DNA from: Cinnamomum chago | Lineage: Eukaryota > Streptophyta > Magnoliopsida > Laurales > Lauraceae | Assembly: GCA_038049695.1 (NCBI GenBank) | Contig: CP142452.1 | Location: 70,623,501 to 70,687,500 of the forward strand | Direction of reading: 5' to 3' | DNA: 64,000 bases | Shown here: positions 11,901-22,210 of the stretch, in pieces | Position numbering within the stretch: the first letter of the stretch is position 1 | Layout of the letters: each line of letters opens with the position of its first letter | Program-made: the position numbers and the translations under genes | Notes under the pieces: generated by a model | Database searches by the model: none | The model's input: the letters and a program-made list of their open reading frames with translations, nothing else | What the model was told of the DNA's origin: nothing

Positions 11901-12200
11901 AAGTTCATTGATTAGTTATGTCTACCAAAATTCAGATCTAATAGATGTATATAAACAAATTCAGTCCTTTAACCTGATCAAAGCCTCATATGGATCAAGT
12001 ATTTCATTCCCAAACCCCAAGCATATTTAAAAATATGAACTGAATTAAATTCCATGTACCCTTTTTCCTAATTCATGGTTGCTATGTCATCACTTCCGAT
12101 TACAACATTTCCCCTTAGGATGTCCGACCGATGGTCTGCACCAGTTCTGTAATCAGCTGGTAAGAAATTATCTCCATTAATCTATTGGAACTTTGAAAGA
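8998..12200. other. CACTA interior without a recognisable gene
   Basis: There is no supported gene. Near 9660-9735 an imperfect palindrome is centred on TACATGTA, with CCATGGT/ACCATGG arms. Bases 10240-10450 are rich in alternating AAGCTTGAGCTC-type words on both strands. Bases 11390-11530 are A/C-rich low complexity. The short open frames on both strands show no family motifs. Confidence 0.5.
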
Positions 12201-12229
12201 AACATGTCAGTAACATTTTCAAGAAGAAG

Positions 12230-12480
12230 AGGAAATGTAGTGTAGCTCCACAGATGTAGCTCACAGGTTCGGGTTGCGGATCCATGGACTGATAAAAGGA
12301 AACAAATATATCAATCATTAACAGAAATCAAGATCTGTGCCCTGCAGAAAAAGGGAATCAGAAGACGAAATTAGGGTTTTGGGTTGATGTATAGCATCAG
12401 AAATTGAAAAAGGGGTTTTGGGTTTCGATTCCTTCGCTCATCACTGCCACCATTCAAGAGAGAAGAAGAAGCAGCATACC
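12230..12480 (-). pseudogene. Captured 5' end of the RNA polymerase subunit RPABC4 (NRPB12-like) gene
   Basis: On the minus strand, an ATG at 12285-12283 opens MDPQPEPVSYICG. This matches the N-terminus of RPABC4/RPB12, the ~51-residue zinc-binding subunit shared by RNA polymerases I, II and III. The frame diverges right after the first CxxC-forming Cys-Gly, so the zinc ribbon is absent. Just upstream of the ATG is an intron-like acceptor TTTTATCAG. Further upstream, AAACCCTAA (TTAGGGTTT at 12371-12379) is a telo-box, common in promoters of plant growth and translation genes. The fragment therefore seems to carry promoter, 5' UTR, a 5' UTR intron end and the first coding exon. Only 13 residues support the identity, although they are distinctive. 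Confidence 0.6.
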
Positions 12481-12837
12481 TGCCTGGTCGCTAGTAGGGT
12501 TTGGAGCGTTGGAAATCAAATGCACCAGAACGAGATGATGGAAATCAAACGCGTCGACGCTGGTGGAAGAAATCAAACCCCAAACACTAATGCAAAAAAG
12601 AACGAGGGTTGTAAGAAGGCAATGCAGTTGAGTTGATGATGAAGAAAGAGAGAGATGCACGAGATGCACGATTTAGAGAAAGAGGCAGGGACGCTGGAAA
12701 TGGAAAGGGGGCAGCTTCAAACATGAACACGATTTAGAGCAGGGATGCAGGAAATGGATATGGGGTCAGAGGAGGTGCGCGGGCGGGAAATAGAAAAAAA
12801 GATTTTTGGGGCTCCACTTATTTGTTATTTTGGGACT

Positions 12838-13124
12838 TTCCCGGCGAAATTTCTGCGCCAGCAAAAGTTAAATTACCAAATGCCTCAAGGGGAGCGAACT
12901 TTGCCGGCGATCCAGGTAGGTCGCCGGCAAAAATATAACATTTGCCGGCGATAAAAAAATTTCGCCGGTAAAGTACTAACCATTGCCGGCGAAACTATGT
13001 CGCCGGAAAAACTCTACCTTTTACCGGCGAAATAAGATTTTTCGCCGGTAAAAGTTATACTTTTCCCGGCGTTTAATGATTGCGCCGGGAAAAAACGCCG
13101 GTAAAAGTGTAAATTCTTGTAGTG
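12838..13124 (-). repeat. CACTA 3' subterminal and terminal repeats
   Basis: Repeated TTTGCCGGCGA and TCGCCGGCAAA words in both orientations lead to the 22-bp inverted terminus ending TAGTG. They mirror the motifs at the other end of the element. Confidence 0.9.
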
Positions 13125-13285
13125 TATTTGTCTGCACTCTCTCTTCAACTCAGACGGGTGGAAGAAGTCTCCTTTCTTTTGCTTTGACATGCAGACAAAG
13201 AGAGTACAAAACCATCACTTTCTATTTATTTCCTTTTTAAATTAAAGTGAGTAGATGTCTCCTTCATTTTACTTTGACATGCAGA
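13125..13285 (+). repeat. Flanking segment with a local ~100-bp direct repeat
   Basis: The block around 13164-13195, with CTTTGACATGCAGACAAAGAG, is echoed at about 13250-13285. It is echoed again after the hAT element at 16455, and in diverged form at 39960-40060. The copy at 13188-13195 (CATGCAGA followed by CAAAGAG) is an empty site for the hAT insertion. Confidence 0.75.
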
Positions 13286-13348
13286 TAGAGATGTCACACG
13301 GGCCGTGCCGGCCCCAGCTCCGGCCCACCCGTGCCACGGGCCGGGCTT

Positions 13349-13498
13349 CTTTCTTTCTTTCTTTGTTTTTTTTCTTTCTTTCTTTCATTCTTTCATTCTT
13401 TCTTTCTTTTTTTCTTTCTTTCATTCTTTCTTTCTTTGTTTTTTTTTCTTTCTTTCTTTATTTTTTCTTTCTTTCTTTGTTTTCTTTCTTTTTTTGTT

Positions 13499-13535
<37 letters not shown>

Positions 13536-13557
13536 TTTCTTTCTTTCTTTCTTTTAA
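13349..13557 (+). repeat. CTTT microsatellite
   Basis: About 200 bp of imperfect CTTT repeats. It accounts for the Phe/Leu/Ser-only open frames here. The second 40-kb copy differs by one inserted base near the right end of the tract. Confidence 0.95.
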
Positions 13558-13797
13558 GTATTAAAAAAAATAGAGCACGAATACACAATTATAGAGAATG
13601 ACAAAGATATTTAAGTGGTTCAGTCAAACTCGACCTACTCCACTGAGAAGAGAAAACCATTTGGATATTAACTTCTTGAAGGTTTCTAAATAGGATTACC
13701 TTCAAAACCTTACAATCTTTTTAGAAAATAAAAAATAAAAAATAAAGAATGTAAAACTTATAAATTTAAAAATTACAATGAAGGAAAAAGAAAAAAA

Positions 13798-15852
13798 TCA
13801 AACGTGTAGTCCACTGAAGTATTCTACTGGATCATAATCTTCCATTGATGTCAACTGTTGCTTCCTCTTATCTGCCAAATACCAGTCTCGTAGGCAAACA
13901 CAACACTCCACCGTTTCTTCAGTCAGATTGGTTCTTTTGTCATCCACCACACGTCCACCTGCACTAAAAGCATGTTCTGATGCTATAGAAGACATTGGAA
14001 TAGTCAATAGATCACGAGCCATGGCGGCTAACACCGGATAAACGCTTTCCTGTTGCTTCCACCAAGCTAAAAGGTCAAAACAAGATGCATCCTGCATCCG
14101 TATTACACCGACATCAAGATATGATGTTAACTCCGTCACAGTGTTACTTGAACTTGAGCCGGATGCCATGCCCGTAGACAAGGAAGAATACCACACATCC
14201 CACTCACCAACACCTGTTTGCTGGACTTCTGAATTGCCCATACTAAGCCCATCTGTACCCAGTTGCTCACAGTAAAATTGAAAAAGTGCTTGTAAATTTG
14301 TCTTAATAATTGATAAAGTATTTAAATTTATATAATTCATATTTTTATTTATTTCATCAATAAAAAATTGTACACCACTTAATTTTAACCTAGGATCAAA
14401 TACGGCAGCTAAAGAAAATGTCATTGGAGCCTCTTTCCAATATTTATTAAATTTTTCTTCCATGTTTTTAACAGGGGTACGCAGTAAATCATGATTTCTA
14501 AATCTACAGAATTGTACAGTAATTTTAAAAAGCTTCATTAGATGTGGGATAATATATCTCGGAAAAAAAATATTGTTGAAGTATAAAAAGCTTCTAATAA
14601 ATCCCTTATATGTGCACATAACTCCCAATGTTCATCACTAATAATCAAATGTTGTGCATGAAAAGCACAAAATTCATTTAAAACAATTCTCCGGTCAAGT
14701 GCCTTGTTTAACAAATCATACATAGAATTCCATCTATGTTCTACCTCCTTGGGTATTTTAATAGGTGATACTGCCTTGCCTCGCACATATTTGGGCATAC
14801 AATTGTCTTTTTTGTGCGGATGTGAAAATAAATCTAGCTATGTCTTTAATAGAATCTGTGTAAGTTACAATATGCTTTAAACCAACCTTTGCAATGAGAT
14901 TTAAGATGTGACATACACATCTATTTTGAAAGATAGAGCTATCTATCAAAGTTGCAAGTGGCATCTGCATTCTCATTAATTCAATAGCCACTGTATTATT
15001 ACTGGCATTATCTAAAGTTACAGATAAAACTTTTTCTTTAATATTATATTCATCTAGTTTTTCCAAAATAAATGTACTAATTCTAGTGCCACTGTGTGGC
15101 CATTCAAGAGTGCTAAAACTAATTATACGTTTATTAATAATCCATTTTGAATCTATGTTATGTGCAGTAATACAAAGATAACTGTCACCCCCTTGAGATG
15201 TCCACATATCTGTGGTTATGGCTATTCTGCCAGGAATTTCTGCAAGGTAATTTTTTATATTTATTTTCTCTTCCTGCTAGAGTCTAATAGCATCATTTCC
15301 GGCTGTATTTCTTGAAATACTGTGAAATTGTGGTTGACAGTATTCCTGGACCCATTTTTCAAAAAACTCATTTTCAACAAAACAAAATGGTAATTCAGAT
15401 AACACAATCATTTTAACAAGATTTTGTCTACAACTTTGTGCATTAAAAGAAAAAAGACCTAAACTGCTGCTACTACTACCACCACCCCCACCAGTACTAG
15501 AAATTTGGGTCTGTGATCCAGGCCTCCCTGTTCCTGCATCAGCCGGCTTATGTAAGGCAAGACATTTTTGCATATGTCTTGTCAAATGGCCGGTACCCAT
15601 TTTTGACGTGGCACCATAAATCTTACTACAAAATTTGCATTTTGCCTTTTCAACTGTTTTTCCATTTTCAATAATATCAAACCTTGTAAATATTTCCCAA
15701 ACTAGTGAAGTTCTATTTCTCTTGGTTGATTTACGGGAACTCTGAGGAGGAAGTGGTGGTAAATCACCAACTTCATCTTGTAATTTAATAAAATTTTCAT
15801 GTCCCCCCCCTAAATTAACAGAAGAAGATTCTGTGGGAAGTCTTCTTGCCAT
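13798..15852 (-). pseudogene. hAT transposase pseudogene (BED finger, RICESLEEPER-like)
   Basis: Start codon ATG at 15852-15850, stop near 13798. The N-terminal part has a BED zinc finger (about residues 49-98): LVWEIFTRFD, then the CKFC cysteine pair, then GHLTRHMQKC. The middle part contains ITTDMWTSQGG, typical of hAT catalytic domains, and HRWNSMYDLL. The C-terminal part contains YPVLAAMARDLLTIPMSS followed by SEHAFSAGGRVVDDKR, the hAT dimerisation region. The reading frame is broken by an in-frame TAG at 15277-15279 and by two frameshifts near 14790 and 14580. It is the remnant enzyme of the surrounding element, about the normal length of 680 residues. The same breaks occur in the second 40-kb copy, so they predate the duplication. 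Confidence 0.92.
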
Positions 15853-16454
15853 ATTTCAAATTTTTTTTTTTTATAAATAATAACAGTAATAGGCTCTAAT
15901 TATATAAACTTATATATATGGAATCTCAAATTTAAATAATATAAATACCTCTAAATCTTTGAAGGCCCCCTTATCTTGTCTCTTGATGACTTGATCTTTG
16001 GCCCTCCAAAAACTTCTTAGAGAGAGTGAAAGAGTTGAATGCTTTGAGATTGAAGTAGAGAATGTATAAAGAGAATGAAAGAGTTGTGTAAATTGGTGAG
16101 GAATGGGAATGAGAGGGTTAAGGTATTTATAGACTTTGTAAAATGACAAATGACACAAAATACCCCTTATATGACCATTTTATGGCTGTTGGGGGGGGGG
16201 TAAAAGTGACTTTTTTTTAAAAAAAAGTGGTTTGGAACGTTGGGCGGGCCGGGCTGGCGGGCCTGCCGTTGGGTGGGCTGCGCGCCTGGCGTGCCCAGCG
16301 GGCTGGAGCTTCCAGCCCACGGGCCTGGCGGGCCAACGGGCCCAGCCACCTTGGCCCAGCATGGCCCGTGTCTCGGGCCGTGCCTTGTGGGCCGTGCCGG
16401 GCCACGGCCCGTTGACTGCCGGGCCAGGCCGGGCCGACCCATTTGACATCTCTA

Positions 16455-17269
16455 CATGCAGACAAAGAGGGTAGAAAACCATCGCTTTCTATTTATTTCC
16501 TTCTTAAAGAGAGTAGAAATCCATAGCTTTCCTCTTTAATTCTTTGAGGGGACTACCTCGGCAATCGTGCCTAGTGAAAACGGGAAATTTCCAGTGCAGT
16601 GCAGATTGGGTCAGGCGGGCCCACCCTGACCTATAGGCAACCTAGATTTGGTACAAGGTGATGCAACAAGTACTGACGTAGGCGTCCGTGCAGTAACGAC
16701 GTCGGTGATGACACAGTGACGGTACGGCCAAGGTCGGTATGCAATATCTCAGTGATCCCGAGTGCTTACGGATTTTTTTGCAAGCATATCTACACAAGTA
16801 ACAGCAAGATGGAGACAATCCAATAGTTCAGAAACAGGGTGTTATTTGCCTTTAAAGGTCAATGCTGTCTATCTGAATATCTTTTTCATTAAAGGTAATA
16901 ATCTTGTCTTTCAAATTAGCGCAGCATGATGTTGTGAAGGCTGTTAAAAATAAGAATTTGGCCGTATAAACGTGTCGGAAGGACATTTTGATGGACTGAT
17001 ATATGTGATTGAATTCGATCAAATTTCTAAACCCGCTGATGATGCCCTTGAGGAAGACCATGAATTATATGAACAATGAGTATTTGATAACAAAGCAGTG
17101 AGATAACTACCTATTGAATTCATATAGAGTGATTTGGTAAAGCAGTTTGAGCACTTCACCAAGGCGATGGACAAATATGATGAGACCTTCAAATCTTATC
17201 TGATGGAGGTGCTTAGCACATATCTTAACGATAAGATGCCAGAGGGGTGGGGGGTGCTCATTTTTAAGG
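16455..17269. other. Intergenic, no recognisable gene
   Basis: Bases 16455-16560 continue the hAT target sequence (TTTCTATTTATTTCC words shared with 13215 and 40045). The rest may be part of a decayed Copia element whose gag remnant follows, but I see no motif in it. Confidence 0.5.
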
Positions 17270-17389
17270 GATCATATTGATAAGATGACGGTCCGATATA
17301 GTAATCTCATAGACTTAGGAAAGGAGATGGATGAGGATTTTCACATTCTGTACTTGTTCATGAGTCTCCCACCTTCATGTGGGAATGTA
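17270..17389 (+). pseudogene. Copia-type gag fragment
   Basis: A short open stretch reads DHIDKMTVRYSNLIDLGK, then EMDEDFHILYLFMSLPPS. The pattern resembles the UBN2-type gag segment of Copia retrotransposons. There are no protease, integrase or reverse transcriptase motifs around it. It is a scrap only, and the call rests on pattern memory. Confidence 0.45.
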
Positions 17390-17604
17390 TCTCCGACCCA
17401 TAACCTCCAAAAGGGTGTAAAAGACAGGCTAGACAGGCTGCCCGTGGCATAACACCTATAAATTCTGTTATAATTGCTAAAACTAAAAACAATAATGGCG
17501 TGCTAACTGTAAATGTGACAAATAAAAAAGAAATTATGATCCACGGAGCTTTCGAATTGCCAGAATGCGCATAGATCTCCGACTGAGTGCCGGAATCTCC
17601 GCAT

Positions 17605-18290
17605 CTACATCCATCAAAAGATAAACCCATTTTGCTTAACCACTAGTGTATAACTTCATATTATAATATAATTAAATGAAGATAAGTCTATATATAGTGC
17701 TTCAACAATATCTGAGTCAATATATGTAACTAGAAATGAAGGCCCGTGCCAAGTTCGGGCAAAAAGATAGAAATAAAATAAATCAAAACCTACATGTTTC
17801 TTTACAATATTAATGGGAAGGAAATAAATATAAAATAAAAAGATATATTATTTATCTAAAATAAAATATATATTACATTTAACATTAAAAAAATCCTATG
17901 CTTGAGAACTTATTTAAATATTAAGTACTGCTGTAAAATTATATAAGCTACAATTATATTTGACTTAATTTTAAGGTAGAGAAAGTCGAAAAAAGAATGT
18001 GTTGAGTTAAAATAGTATTCATCTGATCTCTTAATAAGTTACTAAAATGTATAATCATAAAATTAATGTTAAAAAATTATTATATTTTTAAAATTTTATA
18101 AATTCTGATTTTTATTGTTATTATTAAAAATGAGGACTCTATTTAAACTTAAAATGAATAAAACAATTTAAATCAAAGAACTATGAATCTCGGTAATGTC
18201 ATATTTAAATGTAGGAAGTTGAGAAAAAAACATAATGTCACGTGAGTCCCGAAAAAGTTGGTATCTTTAATTTTTTTTATTTTTAAGATT
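17605..18290 (+). repeat. Repeat epsilon, copy 1
   Basis: AT-rich non-coding sequence, matched at 30153-30840 with many point differences. It directly follows hAT-related sequence in both places, at a different distance. Confidence 0.8.
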
Positions 18291-18747
18291 ATATATATAT
18301 CAAACTTATTCAAAAGGAGAAAAATATAGCTGACTTACATAAACTACGAAGCAAAAATGAATTTAAATGAGAGAACTTTTAATGGTGTCCAACTTTGATA
18401 TATCTAGACCTCATGTATACCTTCCACTTGATGGTATCTTGGTTTTTAAGCATTTTTAAAATCATGTATATCAGAATTTATTAAAAAAGAAAAAGAATAT
18501 GTATAGCTAACTTTGACAAGCTACAAATAAAAAATATATTTAAAATTAAAGAAATCAAAATTATTAAAATAAAATGAAATGAATAATATATTTTTGAGTT
18601 TTTTAAACTTTATCTTAAAAAATCACTAAAATGACTAAACTAAGATTATATAACCTATATCCAAGTTTTAAAATAGGTCACATAAATTCGGCTTGCTGAC
18701 TCAACTAACTTTTAGTGACTCTCTAATATATTTATTTAACTTAAATT
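18291..18747. other. AT-rich intergenic sequence
   Basis: No gene or recognisable repeat boundary. The corresponding interval between repeats epsilon and zeta in the other copy (30841-32942) is filled by a foldback element, a minisatellite and a LINE scrap. Confidence 0.5.
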
Positions 18748-19175
18748 AAGATAGTTTTGTTTTCTCAAATGGTAATGTGTCAAAAAGCTATAAAATTCTT
18801 GCCTTGTTCTCAAAGCACATGAGAATTTGAATATTTTCAAAGAGTCTAAAAGTTTTCCACATTTCTTCCAACCAAGTACTCACGAAGACAAAAGTTTGAA
18901 AAATGAAATAAGGATACCCACTGAGGCTCACTTTAGCAAATCTAAATGGTTGTTTTTGGGGAGGGTAGAGTTAGTAAAAGACGAAATCTTGTCATAAGAG
19001 AAGAGAATTTTTTTTTATCATTTTTTAATTTTTTTTATGGAAAGGACTTGGTTGAATGAATTGTTGAAAACTTTTATACTTTCTTTAAATATTCAAATAT
19101 GCATGTACTTTTGTGAAAATAAGCAAAAAATTCAACACTTTCTTGAAAATTTTCCGTTTCAAATTGTTTAAAATA
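18748..19175 (+). repeat. Repeat zeta, copy 1
   Basis: Matches 32943-33370 almost base for base over about 400 bp. Non-coding. Confidence 0.85.
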
Positions 19176-20128
19176 TAACCAACAGGAGCTAATTTATCAG
19201 TCGGAAACTAATACATTAGCCCATACACGATAAAGACTCAGCACGTAAAATCAATTTTCAAACCATGATGAAGATGCAAACTGGCAATAACGTTTTGGTA
19301 GGAGAAGTTAAATGTTCCCCTTCAGTAAATATCTCTAATGTTTTTGTGATTTACACAAATGGCTTCGTACGTGGTGGCTATCCATCGTGGGTGCCTACAA
19401 CTTGGGTCCTAGACTTAACTCACCCTCCCATTCCCATATATAACTTATGTAATTGAGTCTGAAATTATTTAATTTTCCTTAACTTCATTAAAAAAAAAAA
19501 CTCTCTAATAAACTTTTCCAGCTGTTTACTCGTCCATGTCGTCGCCATAATCTCTCCTTCACACCTTGGAGTTTTGGATTATGACATGACCTCAGGATAC
19601 ATGTGAAAAGGTAACCTTCGATACTTAATGGTAAGAAACCGTCACAAGATATCATTCATTGCCCTCAACTATATACTTTTAATGCATGGCCTCCAATGTG
19701 TAACATGCTGTTTCATTGTAATGTAAGCTATATCTCGTTTGAGATATTCACAACACGAGACAAATACTTTGAGGGAAGAAGTTAGAAAATTCGGGAGGCT
19801 CTTAAATACAAGGGGGTGTTTGGAAAGCGAGTAATTTTAAAGATTTTGCTATATTATCTACTATTTTAGAATGTAATATACACACACCTAAAATTTAGGT
19901 ATTTGAATAACTTAAAAAGTATCCTACAATATTTCACTTTCTTATAAAAACTTACATATTATAATATTCAAGTATATGTTATATAAAATAATCTTTAGTT
20001 AAGAAAACTAACCAAAACAACGGTAAGAGTGGAAATTTCTGAGAAACTCTTGGGGGTGCACAAAAAATTTGCTGATCCGTAAAATTGATAGGATTGAATC
20101 TGATCAATGGATTTTTAACCAATCTGAA
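19176..20128. other. Intergenic, partly related to 31340-32190
   Basis: No gene. Bases about 19560-19800 share ordered words with 31720-32190 (CACACCTTGGA, TTATGACATGAC, GGGAGGCTCTTAAATA). GGGGGTGTTTGGAAAGCGAG at 19812 resembles a Harbinger-type MITE end, but no matching inverted end was found. Confidence 0.5.
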
Positions 20129-20466
20129 ATAGTGCTGGCTGGAGTTGCAATATGGAGTACCTTTCATTTGGATGTGCTGAAGGTGGCTTTGCCGATATCA
20201 ACCAGGTTTGCTTTGAACTTGGGCTGTTGCCTACTCTTTTTGAAGTAATTGATCATGTAATATTCTTACCCGTGGAACAGTTGGATGGATTGCTGAAAAG
20301 CCTGGGATTCACACAAAAGAAGGCAGATTCTCAGGTGAGATGGGCTGTCTTAAATACCATATTTATTCTACGTTGTCGTGAAGGTGCTTGATCAAAGCTT
20401 GCAGGGATGTCTGTGGGTTTCTGCATTGACACAATAGAGGAAGCTATAAATGTAGAAGATATTTAA
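20129..20466 (+). pseudogene. Decayed C-terminal fragment of an FtsH/M41-like protein gene, copy 1
   Basis: Two exon blocks are joined by a GT-AG intron: about 20129-20205 and 20281-20466. They encode LAGVA, then YLSFGCAEGG-type sequence, then LDGLLKSLGFTQKKADSQVR followed by WAVLNTIFILR. This resembles the C-terminal end of plant stress-regulated proteins related to the FtsH M41 peptidase domain (At5g27290-like, from memory). A 2-bp insertion shifts the first block. A TGA interrupts after REGA, and a short deletion follows. The better-preserved relative is at 24698-25076. It is non-functional. Confidence 0.55.
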
Positions 20467-20977
20467 CCTGGTTGAGAACTTTTGTTTTTGATGATGTTTT
20501 TCAAGTGCTGAGTGAACCCATTAACGAACTCATGCGGTGCTAGAGGAAGACAAGTCACCCAAAAACGAATCTTATACATTCCACCACGGAGGAGTAACAG
20601 ATTGATACTGAACTCCTGATTGTAAGAGGACTTGAGATGGGCTGGAAGCTGAAATGACAAATTAACTGGACTGCTGGTGTCACAGCTGGTGATATTTTTT
20701 TGTGGTGTGCCACTGTTAGATTATTCACTAATAAGTCATTATTCGCTATTAAGCCGCCATTTGCTCCAGGGTCCATAATCAAATTGTTGACTTGTAAAAT
20801 TTATCTAATGATCGTGATTTAAATTCGTAGTTAGATTTCCTTTTTAAGAACACTTCGTTAATTTAAAGAATTAGTGGGAACAAAAAAATGAGATATATTT
20901 TCATTCCTTGCTATGTTGTGCTAATGGTCTTTAGTGATACTATGCTACGTTGGGCTACTGGTCTTTAGTGATACTAT
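20467..20977 (+). repeat. 3' flank of the FtsH-like fragment, duplicated at 25077-25552
   Basis: Non-coding. The same landmarks in the same order occur after the second fragment. The duplicated block therefore spans the gene end, its 3' flank and repeat alpha (20129-21480 versus 24698-26045). Confidence 0.8.
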
Positions 20978-21533
20978 GGACTTGGAAGACCCAAGATGGG
21001 GTGTGTGTTAAACCAAGGTGCTGTCATCACTCAACAATGAGTTGAGCACAAATATCTATATCAAATTGCATAACAAATACTTTAGAATTCACAGAAAATG
21101 TATGGCAATTGAATTTGAAAAGTAATATATAAACAAACCAGTATTTAAATGACCAGCTCTATGTGGCAGATTTGATTGGCTTATTTATTGCATTTACTGG
21201 TTTTTAGAAAATTAAATATGTAGCAAAATGACAGATCTATCATTTTTATAATAACAATAAAAGTATTTTTAGAGTTTATAAAATATCTGAAAAATAGGAA
21301 ATTTTAAAATACTTGGAAATCAGAAGTAATTGGATTCACTAAGTACCAACATCTGATATGGGGAAGGAATAAGATGTTAATTGAATTTAATTACATACTA
21401 GCTAGTACATGCACAACTTGTACACGCAACGGGCGCACACTATTTCAAGACTTCTTCTGGGTCTTTTCAAATATTTGAAGCAATTTTTTTTTTTGAAATT
21501 ATCCCACATATCTATTTAAAATAAGGAAAATAT
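20978..21533 (+). repeat. Repeat alpha, copy 2 (uninterrupted)
   Basis: Matches 79-512 plus 2521-2660, with no LTR at GCTAG (21401-21405). Its end, CTATTTAAAATAAGG (21512 onward), is also the empty site of the foldback element at 34152-34335. Confidence 0.85.
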
Positions 21534-22210
21534 TAAAGGCAGAACTAGTTCTCAATGTGACTTTCGGGGTAATTAATGGGGGGTGTGACTTTCGGGGTAA
21601 TTATTGGGGGGGGGGGGGGGGGGGGGGGGGGGTAACCTAGCAACCAATCCAAACTTTACCTAGACCCTTTGATGGTTATTGATCTCGAGGTTTGACACCC
21701 ATCTGAATGGATTGAATTGTTGGATGAAGGATTTGATTTTTTTTTAATATTTTTTTTTTTTATGAATATGAAGCCGTTAAACTTGTGGAATATGGATGAA
21801 GGGGTTGGGGGTATGGGATTGGGGTCAAAATTGATATTAGGGGTGGTCCCATATGAATCTTTTTATCCCTTGTCCCATCCCCAGGCGGGCCCTACAGAAA
21901 GTCCTCATAAAATATTCTCACCGGAATAAATCCCAATAAATAATATGAACAATTAGATATAAGGCCCATACTCTCATCTATTGAATCCAACTTCAGGTCA
22001 TTCTCATATCTTTTGACACGAGGTTTTCTTTAAAAAAAGACAAAAATACATTTAATAGGTCACAATTAGACCACTCTAAGAGCCATTGTAAAAAACAGTT
22101 TAATTAATTAAAATATTGGGGCTGGGTGCCACACATTTGTAGGCTATGACACTAAAAATAATAGGCATGTTTTCCACTTATTAAACAGTTTTGAACTTTC
22201 ATCCTTCTAC
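21534..22210 (+). repeat. Repeat beta, copy 1, with a 27-G homopolymer
   Basis: Related copies are at 27055-27425 and 34345-35060 (shared TTCTCAATGTGACTTT, GATCTCGAGGTTTGACA and TGAAGCCGTTAAACTTGTG). A run of 27 G at 21606-21632 is absent from the other two copies. Non-coding. Confidence 0.8.

Larger units (their letters stand above)
3299..13124. mobile_element. Complete non-autonomous CACTA element carrying host gene fragments (Pack-CACTA)
   Basis: The element starts CACTACAAGAATTTACACTT and ends with its inverse, closing TTGTAGTG. It is flanked by a 3-bp TAT duplication (3296-3298 and 13125-13127), the hallmark of the CACTA (En/Spm) superfamily. The paralogue at 39921-39936 reads GGGTCTTATTTGTCTG with a single TAT: a clean empty site. 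Both subterminal regions are packed with GCCGGCG/CGCCGGC motifs. I found no TnpA or TnpD transposase coding capacity, so movement must have depended on an autonomous relative. The ~9.8-kb interior holds minus-strand exon fragments of several unrelated host genes, annotated separately. Bases 9000-12100 hold no recognisable gene. Confidence 0.95.
13286..16454 (-). mobile_element. Complete hAT element with an 8-bp target duplication
   Basis: The termini are TAGAGATGTCACACGGGCC on the left and, inverted, TAGAGATGTCAAATGGGTCG on the right. Identical CATGCAGA octamers flank it (13278-13285 and 16455-16462), the hAT superfamily signature. It carries a broken transposase on the minus strand, a CTTT microsatellite at the left, and a strongly GC-rich right subterminal zone (16227-16450) built of GGGC/GCCC words. 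The broken transposase suggests that it can no longer move on its own. Confidence 0.95.

Noticed and set aside
13255..13601. Open frames rich in Phe, Ser and Leu
   Set aside because: They are translations of the CTTT microsatellite; no start context or homology.
16167..16482. Overlapping open frames on both strands rich in Gly, Pro, Ala and Arg
   Set aside because: They arise from the GC-rich subterminal zone of the hAT element, where stop codons are rare.
16680..16760. Clustered GACGTCGGTGATGACAC-type words as a possible cAMP/ABA-response regulatory region
   Set aside because: No gene lies downstream; it is more likely part of a decayed retroelement.
19812..20040. Harbinger-like MITE start GGGGGTGTTTGG
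   Set aside because: No inverted partner and no TAA/TTA duplication were found.
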